Numbered from the stretch's first letter, positions 15,829-24,301 are shown. The stretch: DNA of 64,000 nucleotides from Nannocystis pusilla (GCF_020073745.1 NZ_JAIRAU010000019.1:186001-250000), one strand, 5' to 3'. Numbers and translations are program-made. The notes: generated by a model from the letters alone, not told the origin.

Positions 15829-16740
15829 TCAGAAAAAATACACCGCCACCCCGGCGCCGAAGCGCATGCCGACCGGCGGTACCCGGTACAGCAACGCCGG
15901 AGCGTCGCCCGCGGTGTAGCCCCGGCGCGTGAGCGCCACCACCGCCTCGACCTCGAGCCCCAGCGAGAACCACGACCGGGGCTGCCACTGCAGCCCCGGG
16001 CCGAACACCCCGGCTGCCCACATTCCGACGCTCCGCTCATTGCGCGCGAGCCCGACCCCCTGCGCCGTCAATGCCCCGAGCTCGAGGCCGCCGCACAGAT
16101 GCAGCGACCACGCCCCCCGGGCCCGGCGCGGGCAGCCGCGCACCGCCGCGGCCGACAGCTGCAGGCGGGCGCCCGCCCCCGGGGCATTCGCGTAGCGCAG
16201 CGCCCCGGCGAAGGTGTGGTGAAACCGCAATTCGAGCCGCGCCCGCGGCCACACCACCGCCAATCCGGCCTGCAGCCCCGGCGCCGGCGAGCGCGGCGGA
16301 CCGACCGCGCCGATCACTGCCATGAATGCACCGATCGCCGGCGGCGGTCGGACCTCCGGCGGACGCGAGCGCCGCAGCCCCGGGGGGATCTCGTCGTCCT
16401 GCGCCGGCCGCCTCGCCTCCCCTTCCCCCGCCTCCAGCGGCTCGGCGGCCACCGCCACGATCACCGCCGTCGCATCGGCCAGCGGCCCACAGCTCACGTC
16501 GTGCGCGCGCCGCTGCAGCACCGCGTCGCCGGCCCGCAGCGACAGCTCGAGCGAATAGCCGGCCTCCAAGGCCGCGACCGCAGCGTCCACCACCACCGGC
16601 CGGCGCGTCCCGGCGGGCGTGAGGCGCTCGATCGCCGCCGCCACCTCGGCGGCCGTGGGACAACCCGCCACCTCGGGCCAGCGCAGGTCGAGCCAGCCCG
16701 GTTCGGCGACGAGGACGAGCGCGAGGACCGCGGGCTGCAC
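15829..16740 (-). CDS. Secreted beta-rich surface protein (first gene of first sigma triad)
   Basis: 303 residues if translation starts at GTG 16740, which gives a signal peptide (VQPAVLALVLVAEPGW) aligned with that of the paralogue at 51444. A CATACT hexamer lies 7 nt before it. N-terminal domain (about 20-100): AGCPTAAEVAAAIERL...LADATAVIVAVA. A short Pro/Arg linker follows, then a C-terminal half (about 135-303) rich in alternating hydrophobic strands (GLAVVWPRARLELRFHHTFA, LHLCGGLELGALTAQGVG) ending MRFGAGVAVYFF, a terminal Phe typical of outer-membrane barrels. It is 12 nt upstream of the sigma gene. Barrel identity is inferred. Confidence 0.7.
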   Translation of the reverse strand: MQPAVLALVLVAEPGWLDLRWPEVAGCPTAAEVAAAIERLTPAGTRRPVVVDAAVAALEAGYSLELSLRAGDAVLQRRAHDVSCGPLADATAVIVAVAAEPLEAGEGEARRPAQDDEIPPGLRRSRPPEVRPPPAIGAFMAVIGAVGPPRSPAPGLQAGLAVVWPRARLELRFHHTFAGALRYANAPGAGARLQLSAAAVRGCPRRARGAWSLHLCGGLELGALTAQGVGLARNERSVGMWAAGVFGPGLQWQPRSWFSLGLEVEAVVALTRRGYTAGDAPALLYRVPPVGMRFGAGVAVYFF

Positions 16741-16990
16741 TCGTTCGAGTATGCCCGCGAATGCGAGCCGGCGCCCCCGTACGCCGGCGCGGATCCGGCC
16801 GGACCCTCCACATTGATCGGGGCCCCGCTCGGCGAAGCGCCCAGTCGCGGGCGTGCGTCCCCTGATGATTCGCGTGAAGACATTGTCGATATTCGAGCGC
16901 TCGTCGCAAACCATTGGGGTCACTTCTCCTCGCCGCGAGGCCCCATCTGCGGCCGCGACGCTGCGAGGCCGACGCGCGCGAATCGACGCC

Positions 16991-17020
16991 TTGACGCTAT
17001 TTGGGCGCCGGGTGTAAGGC
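16991..17020 (+). promoter_or_regulatory. Promoter TTGACG-18-TAAGGC
   Basis: TTGACG at 16991-16996, 18-nt spacer, TAAGGC at 17015-17020, ending 7 nt before ATG 17028. The -35 is close to consensus; the -10 is weak. Confidence 0.4.
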
Positions 17021-17027
17021 CGCTGCC

Positions 17028-18113
17028 ATGGCCATGACCCTACAACATTGGTGGTTCGTCCTGCCCTCACTGACGCTCCTCGCCATGCCGGCGTGCGGCG
17101 ACGACGGCGGCAATACGACCGGGAGCACCGGCACCGACGGCACGACCGACACGCCCGGCACCACCGAGCCCGGCGCGTCGACCACCACCGGCGACGAGCC
17201 GAGCAACCCCACGGTCGACACCGCCGTGCCGACCACCCAGGGGCCGACCACGGCCGATCCGACCGGCGAGCCGGGCACCACCACCGGCACCACCGGCCCG
17301 GGCACCACCACCGATCCGGGCACCACCACCGATCCCGGGACCACGACCACCGACGACACGACCACCACCGGCGGCGTCGAACCTGGCCCCGAGGACATCC
17401 CGGAGATCCCCGACGACGGCATGCCCTCGTCGGCGCATTTCAAGAAGGTCCCGCTCGGCATGTCCGACGCCGAGCAGGGCTACTGGGAGTACACCCCGCC
17501 CGGCTACGGCGGCGGCGAGAAGTACCCGCTGTTGGTCTTCCTCCACGGCATCGGCGAGAACGGCAACGGCGACAGCGAGCTCGACAAGGTGCCCGCCAAC
17601 GGCCCGCCCAAGCTGCAGAAGAACGACCAGTGGGACACCTCGCTCCCGTTCGTCGTGCTCTCGCCGCAGCACCCCGGCGGCGGCTGCCCCGGCTCCGGCG
17701 AGGTCCACGCGTTCATCGAGTTCGCGATGACGCACTACGACATCAACCCGGCGCGCGTCTACCTCACGGGCCTCAGCTGCGGCGCGATCGGTTCGTGGGG
17801 CTACCTCGGCGACTTCCTCGACGAGCAGATCGCGGCGATGGTCCCGATCGCCGGCGACGGCAAGGGCGCCTTCAACAAGGCCCAGTGCGAGCTCGGCCGC
17901 GTCCCGATCTGGGCCTTCCACGGCGACAACGACGGCACCGTCAACGTCAGCGGCACGATCGAGCCGGTCACCAAGCTGCAGATGTGCGACCCCAAGCCCG
18001 ACGCCGAGATGATCATCTACCCCGGCGTCGGCCACGACTCCTGGTCCATGACCTACGACCTGTCCGCCGGCCACGACATCTACACGTGGATGCTCGAGCG
18101 CTGGAAGCAATAA
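17028..18113 (+). CDS. Esterase/peptidase-like lipoprotein (COG4099-like)
   Basis: 361 residues from ATG 17028. Lipobox MPACG (Cys about 23) followed by a roughly 90-residue Thr/Gly/Pro/Asp linker. The catalytic part is an alpha/beta hydrolase: PLLVFLHGIGENGNGDSEL (oxyanion region), FVVLSPQHPGGGCPG, nucleophile elbow VYLTGLSCGAIGSWG (Ser about 248), acid in FHGDNDGTVN, and His in GVGHDSWS near 334. This resembles the 'predicted peptidase'/phospholipase-carboxylesterase group. It is a cell-surface hydrolase parallel in design to the one at 6891, though the two are not close in sequence. Confidence 0.85.
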   Translation: MAMTLQHWWFVLPSLTLLAMPACGDDGGNTTGSTGTDGTTDTPGTTEPGASTTTGDEPSNPTVDTAVPTTQGPTTADPTGEPGTTTGTTGPGTTTDPGTTTDPGTTTTDDTTTTGGVEPGPEDIPEIPDDGMPSSAHFKKVPLGMSDAEQGYWEYTPPGYGGGEKYPLLVFLHGIGENGNGDSELDKVPANGPPKLQKNDQWDTSLPFVVLSPQHPGGGCPGSGEVHAFIEFAMTHYDINPARVYLTGLSCGAIGSWGYLGDFLDEQIAAMVPIAGDGKGAFNKAQCELGRVPIWAFHGDNDGTVNVSGTIEPVTKLQMCDPKPDAEMIIYPGVGHDSWSMTYDLSAGHDIYTWMLERWKQ

Positions 18114-18578
18114 TCATCGCGCCACGCTCGCGGTCCGGCCGCTCCGCGCGGAGGCCGGGCTGCGGCCTTCATGCTCGCGCGCTCGCAGCAATCACCGCCG
18201 CGCCGTCGCGTTCGTCACGACCCCCGTCGTATGAATCGCAGCCCGGACGGACCCATCCGCCATGATGACAGCGAGCGCCGGGCCTCTCGCCGCGGCCGGA
18301 TGTCGCACTGCTTCCGCCAGCCGCGCCGAGCCAGCTCGATCTCCCACCCGTAACAGCGTTCCTGCGGTTCGCCCATTCACCAGGGGGCGAAGTTCGGTTC
18401 CATCACGCGCGCCCCCCTGATCCGCCGGTCCAGCGCCGACCCCAGGCCCCAGCGCAGCCCCGGCAACACCGGCCCGACGGTCGACCCGTTCCCGCGATCC
18501 CGCGCCGGATGCGCAAGCGCCCGCGTGTGCGCACGAACGTCCCGCCGGCAGCGCAGACATCGGCTACCATCGCCTGCC
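18114..18578. other. Gene-free stretch before the redox operon
   Basis: About 465 bases. A GC-rich inverted repeat (near 18140-18170, CCGGCCGC / GCGGAGGCCGG) just after the esterase stop could act as a terminator but lacks a T-tract. TACCAT at 18565 is the likely -10 for the downstream operon. No reading frame has good support. Confidence 0.4.
18565..18570 (+). promoter_or_regulatory. TANNNT -10 element upstream of the redox operon
   Basis: TACCAT, 8 nt before ATG 18579. That ATG opens a short frame that ends on the kinase start. Confidence 0.45.
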
Positions 18579-18680
18579 ATGCCACGCGAGCGACAGGAGC
18601 CCCGCCCGCGATCAGCGCGAATGGCCGTCCGGTCAGGCTCGACGTTCCCACCTCCGACCGGGCCGAGGGACACGCGATGA
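18579..18680 (+). CDS. Possible 33-residue leaderless ORF coupled to the kinase gene
   Basis: ATG 18579 (8 nt after TACCAT) reads 33 Arg/Pro-rich codons to a TGA that overlaps the kinase ATG as ATGA. The peptide (MPRERQEPRPRSARMAV...) has no known domain. Its likely role, if translated, is to deliver ribosomes to the kinase start, which has no clear ribosome site of its own. It is also possible that this is simply 5' untranslated sequence. Confidence 0.35.
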   Translation: MPRERQEPRPRSARMAVRSGSTFPPPTGPRDTR

Positions 18681-20527
18681 CGGACGCGTCCGAACAGCCC
18701 GCGACGGACCCCGTCGAGGACGAGGCCACGGCCCGCAAATTGCCGCGACCGCCCCACGATCCGTACATCGGCCTCGAGATCGAGGGCCGCTATCGCATCG
18801 AGCGCAAGCTCGGCGCCGGGGGAATGGGGCGAGTCTACCTCGGCCGGCACCTCCGGACCGGCGCCGCGCTGGCGATCAAGCTGGTCGAGTCGCACCCGTC
18901 GCGCAGCGGCGAGGTGCAGACGCGCTGCTTCAACGAGGCCCGCGCGATGATGGAGGTCCGCAGCAGCCACGTCGCGCACGCGATCGACGTCGGGTCCCTG
19001 CCGCACGGGGAGCTCTACCTCGTGATGGAGTACCTCCGCGGCGAGGACCTCGAGGCGCTGCTCCGCCGCGAGGGCCCGCTGCCCTGGTCGCGTCTGGCCC
19101 CGATCGCCCTCCAGCTGTGCAGCGGCCTCGGCAGCGCGCACCGCCAGGGCATCATCCACCGCGACATCAAGCCGAGCAATTGCGTCCGTATCACGATCGA
19201 CGACAACCCCGATCATATCAAGATCATCGACTTCGGCATCGCCCGCGACATCGACGCCGACACCGGCCCGACGCAGAAGGGCACGGTGATCGGCACGCCC
19301 GAGTACCTCGCCCCGGAGCTCGTCACCGGCGACGCGCGAGCAGGCATACGCACCGACATCTATGCCCTCGGCGCCACCCTCTACAAACTATTGACCGGAG
19401 TCTCGCCGTTTCGCGGCGACACCGCCTTCGAGGTCATGGGCAAGCACGTCCTCGGCGAGCGGATCCCGCCGAGCCGCGCGGTGCCACACCTGGGGATCCC
19501 CGCGGCCGTCGACGCCGTCATCCTCCGCACCCTCGCGGCGAAGCCCGAGAACCGCTACGCCACCACCGAGGAGCTGGCGCAGGCGATCGCCGCGACCCTC
19601 GGGATCCAGCGCGCGGGGCTCTCCGGTCCGGCGTTCCGCACGCCCCCGACGGCCGTGCTGGTCCAGCCGCCCGGCTCCGACCCGCATCCCGTCGCCGGGC
19701 ACGGCTCGACGACCGAGACGATCACCCCGCGCGCGATCACCACGCGCGTCGTCACCCTGCTGTCCACGATCGGCATGTTCGTGGTCGCCACACGACTGGT
19801 GATACCCGCCGACGAATCGACCGACGCCGCCGCCGCCGCGCCACAGTCGCTCGATTCGAGCGAGGCGCCCGCCCTGCTCGCCCGGTCGGACCCGGATCCG
19901 CCGCCGACCGACCCGCGCCCGCCCGCGGATGAACCAAAGGGCATGTCCCGAGAGACACCTCTCACGCCCGCCGAAGCACCGGCGGCCGCGGATGAACCAA
20001 GGGACATGCCCCGCGAGACACCTCCGCCGCCCGCCGAGGCCGCGCGACAGCCCGCGCCGCCCGCGGCTGCGCCGGCGGATGACGCAAAGGACATGCCCCT
20101 CGAGACAGCTCCGGCCGCGCCGGAGCCCGAGCCGCCCGTCCCCGAGCCGCCCCCCGAGCCGAAGCAAACCACGCCGGCGCCGCCCCAGACCGCGCCCGCG
20201 CCGAAGCCGCGGCCGGAGCCAGGCTTCCCGTACAGCGCGGCGCGCGGCGAGATCGCCCAGCAGCTCAAGTACCTGCGCGCGACCTGCATGATGACGGGCG
20301 GCCTCGTCACCAGCAAGGTCAAGTTCCGCGTCGACGTCACCCCGAGCGGCGCCCCGAACGTCCGCGTCTACTCGGGCGACCGTGAGCTCCGCGCGTGCTT
20401 CCGCAAGGCCCTGTCGTTCCCGTTCGGCAAGAGCCCGCGCGGGGGCGCCTTCGTCTACACGCTGACGCAGTCGAGCGCCGAGTTCCTGCCCGTGCCGCTC
20501 GAACCGGGGAAGGCAGATTCGCCATGA
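18677..20527 (+). CDS. Membrane Ser/Thr protein kinase with C-terminal extracytoplasmic domain
   Basis: 616 residues from ATG 18677. Hanks-type kinase domain at about 35-310: P-loop LGAGGMGRVYLG, catalytic Lys in LAIKLVE, HRDIKPSNCV (about 161), DFGIARD, GTPEYLAPE. A single membrane helix (about 357-375, VTLLSTIGMFVVATRLVIP) is followed by a Pro/Glu-rich linker with three related blocks (DEPKGMSRETP, DEPRDMPRETP, DDAKDMPLETA). The C-terminal domain of about 100 residues (IAQQLKYLRATCMMTGGLVT... FRKALSFPFG) resembles the TonB/AgmX-type C-terminal fold. It heads a five-gene operon of redox proteins and overlaps the next gene by ATGA, so it probably phosphorylates or gates that system. Confidence 0.88.
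   Translation: MTDASEQPATDPVEDEATARKLPRPPHDPYIGLEIEGRYRIERKLGAGGMGRVYLGRHLRTGAALAIKLVESHPSRSGEVQTRCFNEARAMMEVRSSHVAHAIDVGSLPHGELYLVMEYLRGEDLEALLRREGPLPWSRLAPIALQLCSGLGSAHRQGIIHRDIKPSNCVRITIDDNPDHIKIIDFGIARDIDADTGPTQKGTVIGTPEYLAPELVTGDARAGIRTDIYALGATLYKLLTGVSPFRGDTAFEVMGKHVLGERIPPSRAVPHLGIPAAVDAVILRTLAAKPENRYATTEELAQAIAATLGIQRAGLSGPAFRTPPTAVLVQPPGSDPHPVAGHGSTTETITPRAITTRVVTLLSTIGMFVVATRLVIPADESTDAAAAAPQSLDSSEAPALLARSDPDPPPTDPRPPADEPKGMSRETPLTPAEAPAAADEPRDMPRETPPPPAEAARQPAPPAAAPADDAKDMPLETAPAAPEPEPPVPEPPPEPKQTTPAPPQTAPAPKPRPEPGFPYSAARGEIAQQLKYLRATCMMTGGLVTSKVKFRVDVTPSGAPNVRVYSGDRELRACFRKALSFPFGKSPRGGAFVYTLTQSSAEFLPVPLEPGKADSP
19930..20107. repeat. Three paired 14-bp units in the kinase linker
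   Basis: Pairs of abutting 14-mers at 19930-19957 (TGAACCAAAGGGCA + TGTCCCGAGAGACA), 19993-20020 (TGAACCAAGGGACA + TGCCCCGCGAGACA) and 20080-20107 (TGACGCAAAGGACA + TGCCCCTCGAGACA). Each 28-bp pair encodes one D-x-x-K/R-x-M-x-x-E-T block. Confidence 0.75.
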
Positions 20528-21837
20528 GCACCGCCCGGCTCGCGTTCACCGGCCTGCACCGGCAAGCCCTCCTCACCTGCGCCCTGCTCGGCCTGATCGG
20601 CGCCGCCCTCGGCGGCTACTTGACCGTCCTCAAGTTCCGCATGGCCTACACCCCGTGCCTCGGCCCGCACGGCGGCTGCCAGATCGGCGAGATGCGCTGC
20701 GAGGACGCCCTCGGCGCCGCGTGGTCCGTCGTCGGCGGCCTTCCGATCAGCACCTGGGGCTCGGCGGCCTACGTCTGCGTCATCGTCCTCGCCGTCGGTC
20801 AGCTCGCCCGTCGGGGCTTCCTCGCCGGCTGCGCCGCCTCGCTGCTGTGGACCCTCTCGCTCGCGATCGCGTGCATCAGCCTCGTCTACGCCGTCTACGC
20901 GTTCGCCATCCTGCAGTCGCCCTGTCCGTTCTGCCTGTCGCTCGACGGCGTCGCCCTGCTGCTGGTGGCGGCCGCCGCGACCGTGCGCCGCCTGACCGAC
21001 CCGCGCGAACAATTCCGCCTGGGTGTCGCCCTGCGCCACCGCCGGGCCTCGCTCATCGACGCCGGCTTCCGCCTCGGCATGCTGCTGACGATCGCCACCG
21101 GCGTGCAATCGCTCGCCTACCACGGCATGCGCCACACCGTGAGCGTGCGCGACGGCTGCCCCGAGCGGGCCGAATCCTCGCCGATTGCGCCGATCCGCGT
21201 CGGTCCTGCCGACGCCCCGGTGGTCCTCGCCGCCTACCTCGACATGTCGTGCAGCGCGTGCAAGCGCAAGTTCAAGCAGCTCGCGCAGGCGCTGCGCAAC
21301 GGGCAATTCCCCAGGCCGGTCCAGCTGTGGATCTACCACGCGCCGCGCCACGCCTGCGATCCCGCGGCGTTCCCCGCCGGCTTCGCCCGCTCCGACGATC
21401 GCGCCCGCGACGACAACGCCTGCCTCGCCGCGCGCGCCGCCGAGTGCATGGAGAAGCTCCAGCCCGGCGCCGGCTTCCGCCTGATCGGCGGCCTGTTCGC
21501 CCTGCACGACGATCGTCAAGCGGGCCAGCCGCTGTTCACGGCCGAGCGCGTCGGCAACCGGGCCGTCGACCTCGGCATGGAGATCGACCCCGACGACCCC
21601 GACAACCCGCTGTTTCGCTGCATCGACCACGATCGCGGCGTGCTCGCGGACATCACCGCGCACCAGCGCCACGCCGAGCAGCTCGACCTGATGGTGCCCG
21701 CCATCGCCGTCCACGCCGCCAAGGACGGCGCGATCGATCCGGATCGCCCGCCCTACTGGCTGTTCGCCAACACCCCCTTCGACGACCTCGCCATGTACGT
21801 CGAGCTGCAGGCCGCGCCGCCTGCTCCGCCCAAATAG
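20524..21837 (+). CDS. Vitamin K epoxide reductase (VKOR)-thioredoxin fusion
   Basis: 437 residues, start ATG overlapping the kinase stop. Residues 1-200 form a four- to five-helix VKOR domain with the CxxC active site in QSPCPFCLSLDG (about 133-136) and the paired loop cysteines before it (CLGPHGGC, MRCEDALGAAWSVV). After a final helix, a thioredoxin-like domain begins near 225 with VVLAAYLDMSCSACKRKFKQ (CxxC about 242-245). Fusions of this kind oxidise periplasmic thiols and pass electrons to quinone, replacing DsbA/DsbB. Neighbours carry many cysteines and a TlpA protein, fitting a disulfide-handling unit. Confidence 0.9.
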   Translation: MSTARLAFTGLHRQALLTCALLGLIGAALGGYLTVLKFRMAYTPCLGPHGGCQIGEMRCEDALGAAWSVVGGLPISTWGSAAYVCVIVLAVGQLARRGFLAGCAASLLWTLSLAIACISLVYAVYAFAILQSPCPFCLSLDGVALLLVAAAATVRRLTDPREQFRLGVALRHRRASLIDAGFRLGMLLTIATGVQSLAYHGMRHTVSVRDGCPERAESSPIAPIRVGPADAPVVLAAYLDMSCSACKRKFKQLAQALRNGQFPRPVQLWIYHAPRHACDPAAFPAGFARSDDRARDDNACLAARAAECMEKLQPGAGFRLIGGLFALHDDRQAGQPLFTAERVGNRAVDLGMEIDPDDPDNPLFRCIDHDRGVLADITAHQRHAEQLDLMVPAIAVHAAKDGAIDPDRPPYWLFANTPFDDLAMYVELQAAPPAPPK

Positions 21838-21844
21838 CACGCCC

Positions 21845-22948
21845 ATGTCCGCGCCCCGCGACCCCGCGACCCTCATGATGCTCGTGCTGACCGTCGCCAT
21901 GGCGGTCGCCGTCGCGGCCGTCGTCTACCTCGTCACCGACGACACCGACCTCACGCTCGGCCAGGTCCAGCCCGAGGTCCGCGCCGCGCCCCCGACCTGC
22001 GACCTCTCGAGCCCCGCGACCGCGACCTGTCCTCCGGGGCAGTACTGCCGCCTCAACGCCTGCGTCCCCGTGCCGCCCGAGGTCCTGTGCGGCGAGGGCG
22101 ACAGCTGCCGCGACTGCGAGTGCGAGGACGGGCTCGTCTGTCACAACCTGCGCTGCGCCTCGCCGGCCGGCATCGATCGCACCCCTCTGGTCTGCGAGGA
22201 GAACGAGGCGCTCGCCGACGCCGTCCGCACGCTCGCGCTCAAGTGCTCGACCCGCAAGAAGTCCGTCGCCGACATCGTCTCGGCCGGCGCGTGCACCACC
22301 GCCGAGTGGGAGCAGCTCGCGCTCGAGGACGAGAAGTTCGACCTGATCCTGTCGGCCTTCCCCGACCGCTTCGCCGTCCACTTCCCGAGCGGCCAGCCGC
22401 ACCTCAAGCGCAAGGACTGGCCGGCGCCCGAGGTCCTCGAGCATTACCTCGACCAGGTGCGACGATTCGCCGGTCCGCTGCGCGAGGCCAAGCAGATCTT
22501 CGTCATCGGTCGCGCCAGCCCCGACGGCGACGCCGAGGCCAACCACTGGCTCGCCCTGGCGCGCATCAAGTTCGTCGAGAACCTGCTCGACCTCGTCCTC
22601 TACGAGGGCATCCCCGAGACCGAGCGCGACAAGCGGCGCGTGCGGATCCGTTCGTTCGGCCTGCCGACCACGCGGACGATCGAGCCGGCGCGCTATCGTC
22701 AGACCTACTTGACGGATCCCAGCGGACGACCGCCCGCCGTCGATCCGCTCGTCACCGCCGATCCGACCAGCGCTCGCGAGCTCCGCGCCGCCCTCGACGG
22801 CGCGATCGATCTTAATGATCGCACCACCCCGGCCTGGCAGGCGCTGTTCTCGGCCGTCAACCGCGTCGTCTTCGTCATCCCGATCCCCTGCCTCGGCGAC
22901 GAGTACAAGCCGCCGATCTCCGTCGACCTCGCGGAGGACAGGCCGTGA
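21845..22948 (+). CDS. Membrane-anchored Cys-rich protein with OmpA-like domain
   Basis: 367 residues, 7 nt after the VKOR gene. An N-terminal helix (MMLVLTVAMAVAVAAVVYLV) anchors it, facing the periplasm. A Cys-rich segment follows (CPPGQYCRLNACVP, CGEGDSCRDCECEDGLVC), then an OmpA/MotB-like region (about 195-270: REAKQIFVIGRASPDGDAEA, ALARIKFVENLLDLVLYEG) that could bind peptidoglycan. The C-terminus has two more Cys. It is a likely substrate or wall-linked partner of the VKOR-thioredoxin enzyme. It overlaps the next ORF by GTGA. Confidence 0.75.
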   Translation: MSAPRDPATLMMLVLTVAMAVAVAAVVYLVTDDTDLTLGQVQPEVRAAPPTCDLSSPATATCPPGQYCRLNACVPVPPEVLCGEGDSCRDCECEDGLVCHNLRCASPAGIDRTPLVCEENEALADAVRTLALKCSTRKKSVADIVSAGACTTAEWEQLALEDEKFDLILSAFPDRFAVHFPSGQPHLKRKDWPAPEVLEHYLDQVRRFAGPLREAKQIFVIGRASPDGDAEANHWLALARIKFVENLLDLVLYEGIPETERDKRRVRIRSFGLPTTRTIEPARYRQTYLTDPSGRPPAVDPLVTADPTSARELRAALDGAIDLNDRTTPAWQALFSAVNRVVFVIPIPCLGDEYKPPISVDLAEDRP

Positions 22949-23094
22949 CCGAGCGTAGCGCCCGGCTGTTCGCCCAGATCACCTGCCTGCTCGCCATGGC
23001 CAGCATCCTCGCCGCCGCGGTCGTCGGCATGCGCTGGCGGCACGAGCGCGACACGTTCGTGCGGAGACTGGAGAGCGCGTGCGAGGGGCCGTGA
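22945..23094 (+). CDS. 49-residue single-pass membrane protein
   Basis: GTG 22945 overlaps the upstream stop (GTGA), and TGA 23092 is followed one base later by the next start. The peptide is one hydrophobic helix (ITCLLAMASILAAAVVGM) flanked by a short N-terminal tail and a charged C-tail (RWRHERDTFVRRLESACEGP) with one Cys. Tight packing on both sides and good codon bias argue that it is real. Probably an assembly or regulatory subunit of the redox operon; function unknown. Confidence 0.7.
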   Translation: MTERSARLFAQITCLLAMASILAAAVVGMRWRHERDTFVRRLESACEGP

Positions 23095-23095
23095 C

Positions 23096-24301
23096 GTGAC
23101 CACCGATCGCACCCGGCTGTTCGTCGCATGGACCGCGGTCAACCTCGTGTTCACGGGGTTGGGTCTGCTCATCACGATCTGGCTGATGGGTCGGCGGGTC
23201 GACCAGCACGAGCAATTCACGCGGCTGTTCGCGGAGCGCCAGAAGGCCTGCACGCCCGTCGCGTCCGCCGGGGCGCCGGCCACCGTCGAGCCGGTGCAGC
23301 CGCCGCCGCGGCAGGATCCGGCGAAGTCGGGCTATCTCGGCGCCTCCGGCATGGACATCTCGCCGGCGATGCGCCTCAACCTCGAGGCCGTGCCCCCGGG
23401 CGAGGTCGGCAAGCTCCCGCTCGACACGCTGCGCCTCGGCTCGCCGCAGGTGCTGCCGCCGCGGACGATCCACGTCGTCAACCTGTGGGCGACCTGGTGC
23501 GACCCTTGCCTCGCCGAGCTGCCCGAGTTCAAGGCGATGTTCGCTCGCCACCGCGAATGGGACGATGTCCGCTTCGTGCCGATCCAGATCAAGGACCACA
23601 CCGACCCGCTGCGGTCCTATCAAGATTATGCCGGCGTCATGCCGCCCGCGCCGATCCGCCTCGCCGACCGCACGATGAGCGACGCCCTCGCCTCGGCGCT
23701 GGCCGCCGCCGGCGACAACGGCGGCCTGTACCGCGGCAACCTGCCCGTCACGCTGGTGCTCGACTGCAATCGCCGGGTCCGCTGGGCCAAGTTCGAGCAG
23801 CTCGGCGAGGCCGACTTCGCCGCGCTCGAGCCCCTCGTCGATCGCCTCCGCGACGAGCTCGCCGACACCCGCCCCGGCGCCTGGTGCAGCCAGGAGTGGG
23901 CGGGCAACGGCCGCTGCGAGGCCAACGAGCGCACCGCCGCGCAGCACAGCTTCGAGGACTGCGGGCCGCTGCGCCGGCGCAGCGGCGACCTCCCCGGCGC
24001 CCCGGAGGTCGTCGAGGCCGAGCCCGTCGAGCCCGTCGCCGTCACGCCGCCGCCCGAGGTCCTGCCGACCACGTGCCCGCCGAGAACCCGATTGATCAAT
24101 GGCAAGTGCTCGCGGCTGCAGAAGATCCCCGAGCTCCACGTGACCGAGCCCGCGTCGTCGTCGCAGTGCGGCAATGGCGTGTGTGACGCCGACGAGAGCC
24201 GGAGCACCTGCTGCCAGGACTGCCCGTGCGCCGATCGCTTCGTATGCAAGAGCCTGCGCCCCGGCGAACCGCCGCGCTGCCGCGCCGTCCTGCAGCCCTG
24301 A
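23096..24301 (+). CDS. TlpA/ResA-like membrane-anchored thioredoxin with Cys-rich tail
   Basis: 401 residues from GTG 23096. An N-terminal helix (about 8-28) anchors a periplasmic thioredoxin domain with the active site LWATWCDPCLAELPEF (Cys about 135 and 138) and a cis-Pro region NLPVTLVLDC. Beyond about 255 the tail is Cys-rich (CSQEWAGNGRCEANERT, CGNGVCDADESRSTCCQDCP), a pattern seen in myxobacterial secreted proteins. As the last operon gene it could be the reducing partner of the VKOR-thioredoxin fusion. Substrates unknown. Confidence 0.85.
   Translation: MTTDRTRLFVAWTAVNLVFTGLGLLITIWLMGRRVDQHEQFTRLFAERQKACTPVASAGAPATVEPVQPPPRQDPAKSGYLGASGMDISPAMRLNLEAVPPGEVGKLPLDTLRLGSPQVLPPRTIHVVNLWATWCDPCLAELPEFKAMFARHREWDDVRFVPIQIKDHTDPLRSYQDYAGVMPPAPIRLADRTMSDALASALAAAGDNGGLYRGNLPVTLVLDCNRRVRWAKFEQLGEADFAALEPLVDRLRDELADTRPGAWCSQEWAGNGRCEANERTAAQHSFEDCGPLRRRSGDLPGAPEVVEAEPVEPVAVTPPPEVLPTTCPPRTRLINGKCSRLQKIPELHVTEPASSSQCGNGVCDADESRSTCCQDCPCADRFVCKSLRPGEPPRCRAVLQP

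Noticed and set aside
18377..18560. Minus-strand frame end with a fairly protein-like C-terminus
   Set aside because: No start, no recognised domain, and it overlaps the upstream region and kinase N-terminus on the other strand.
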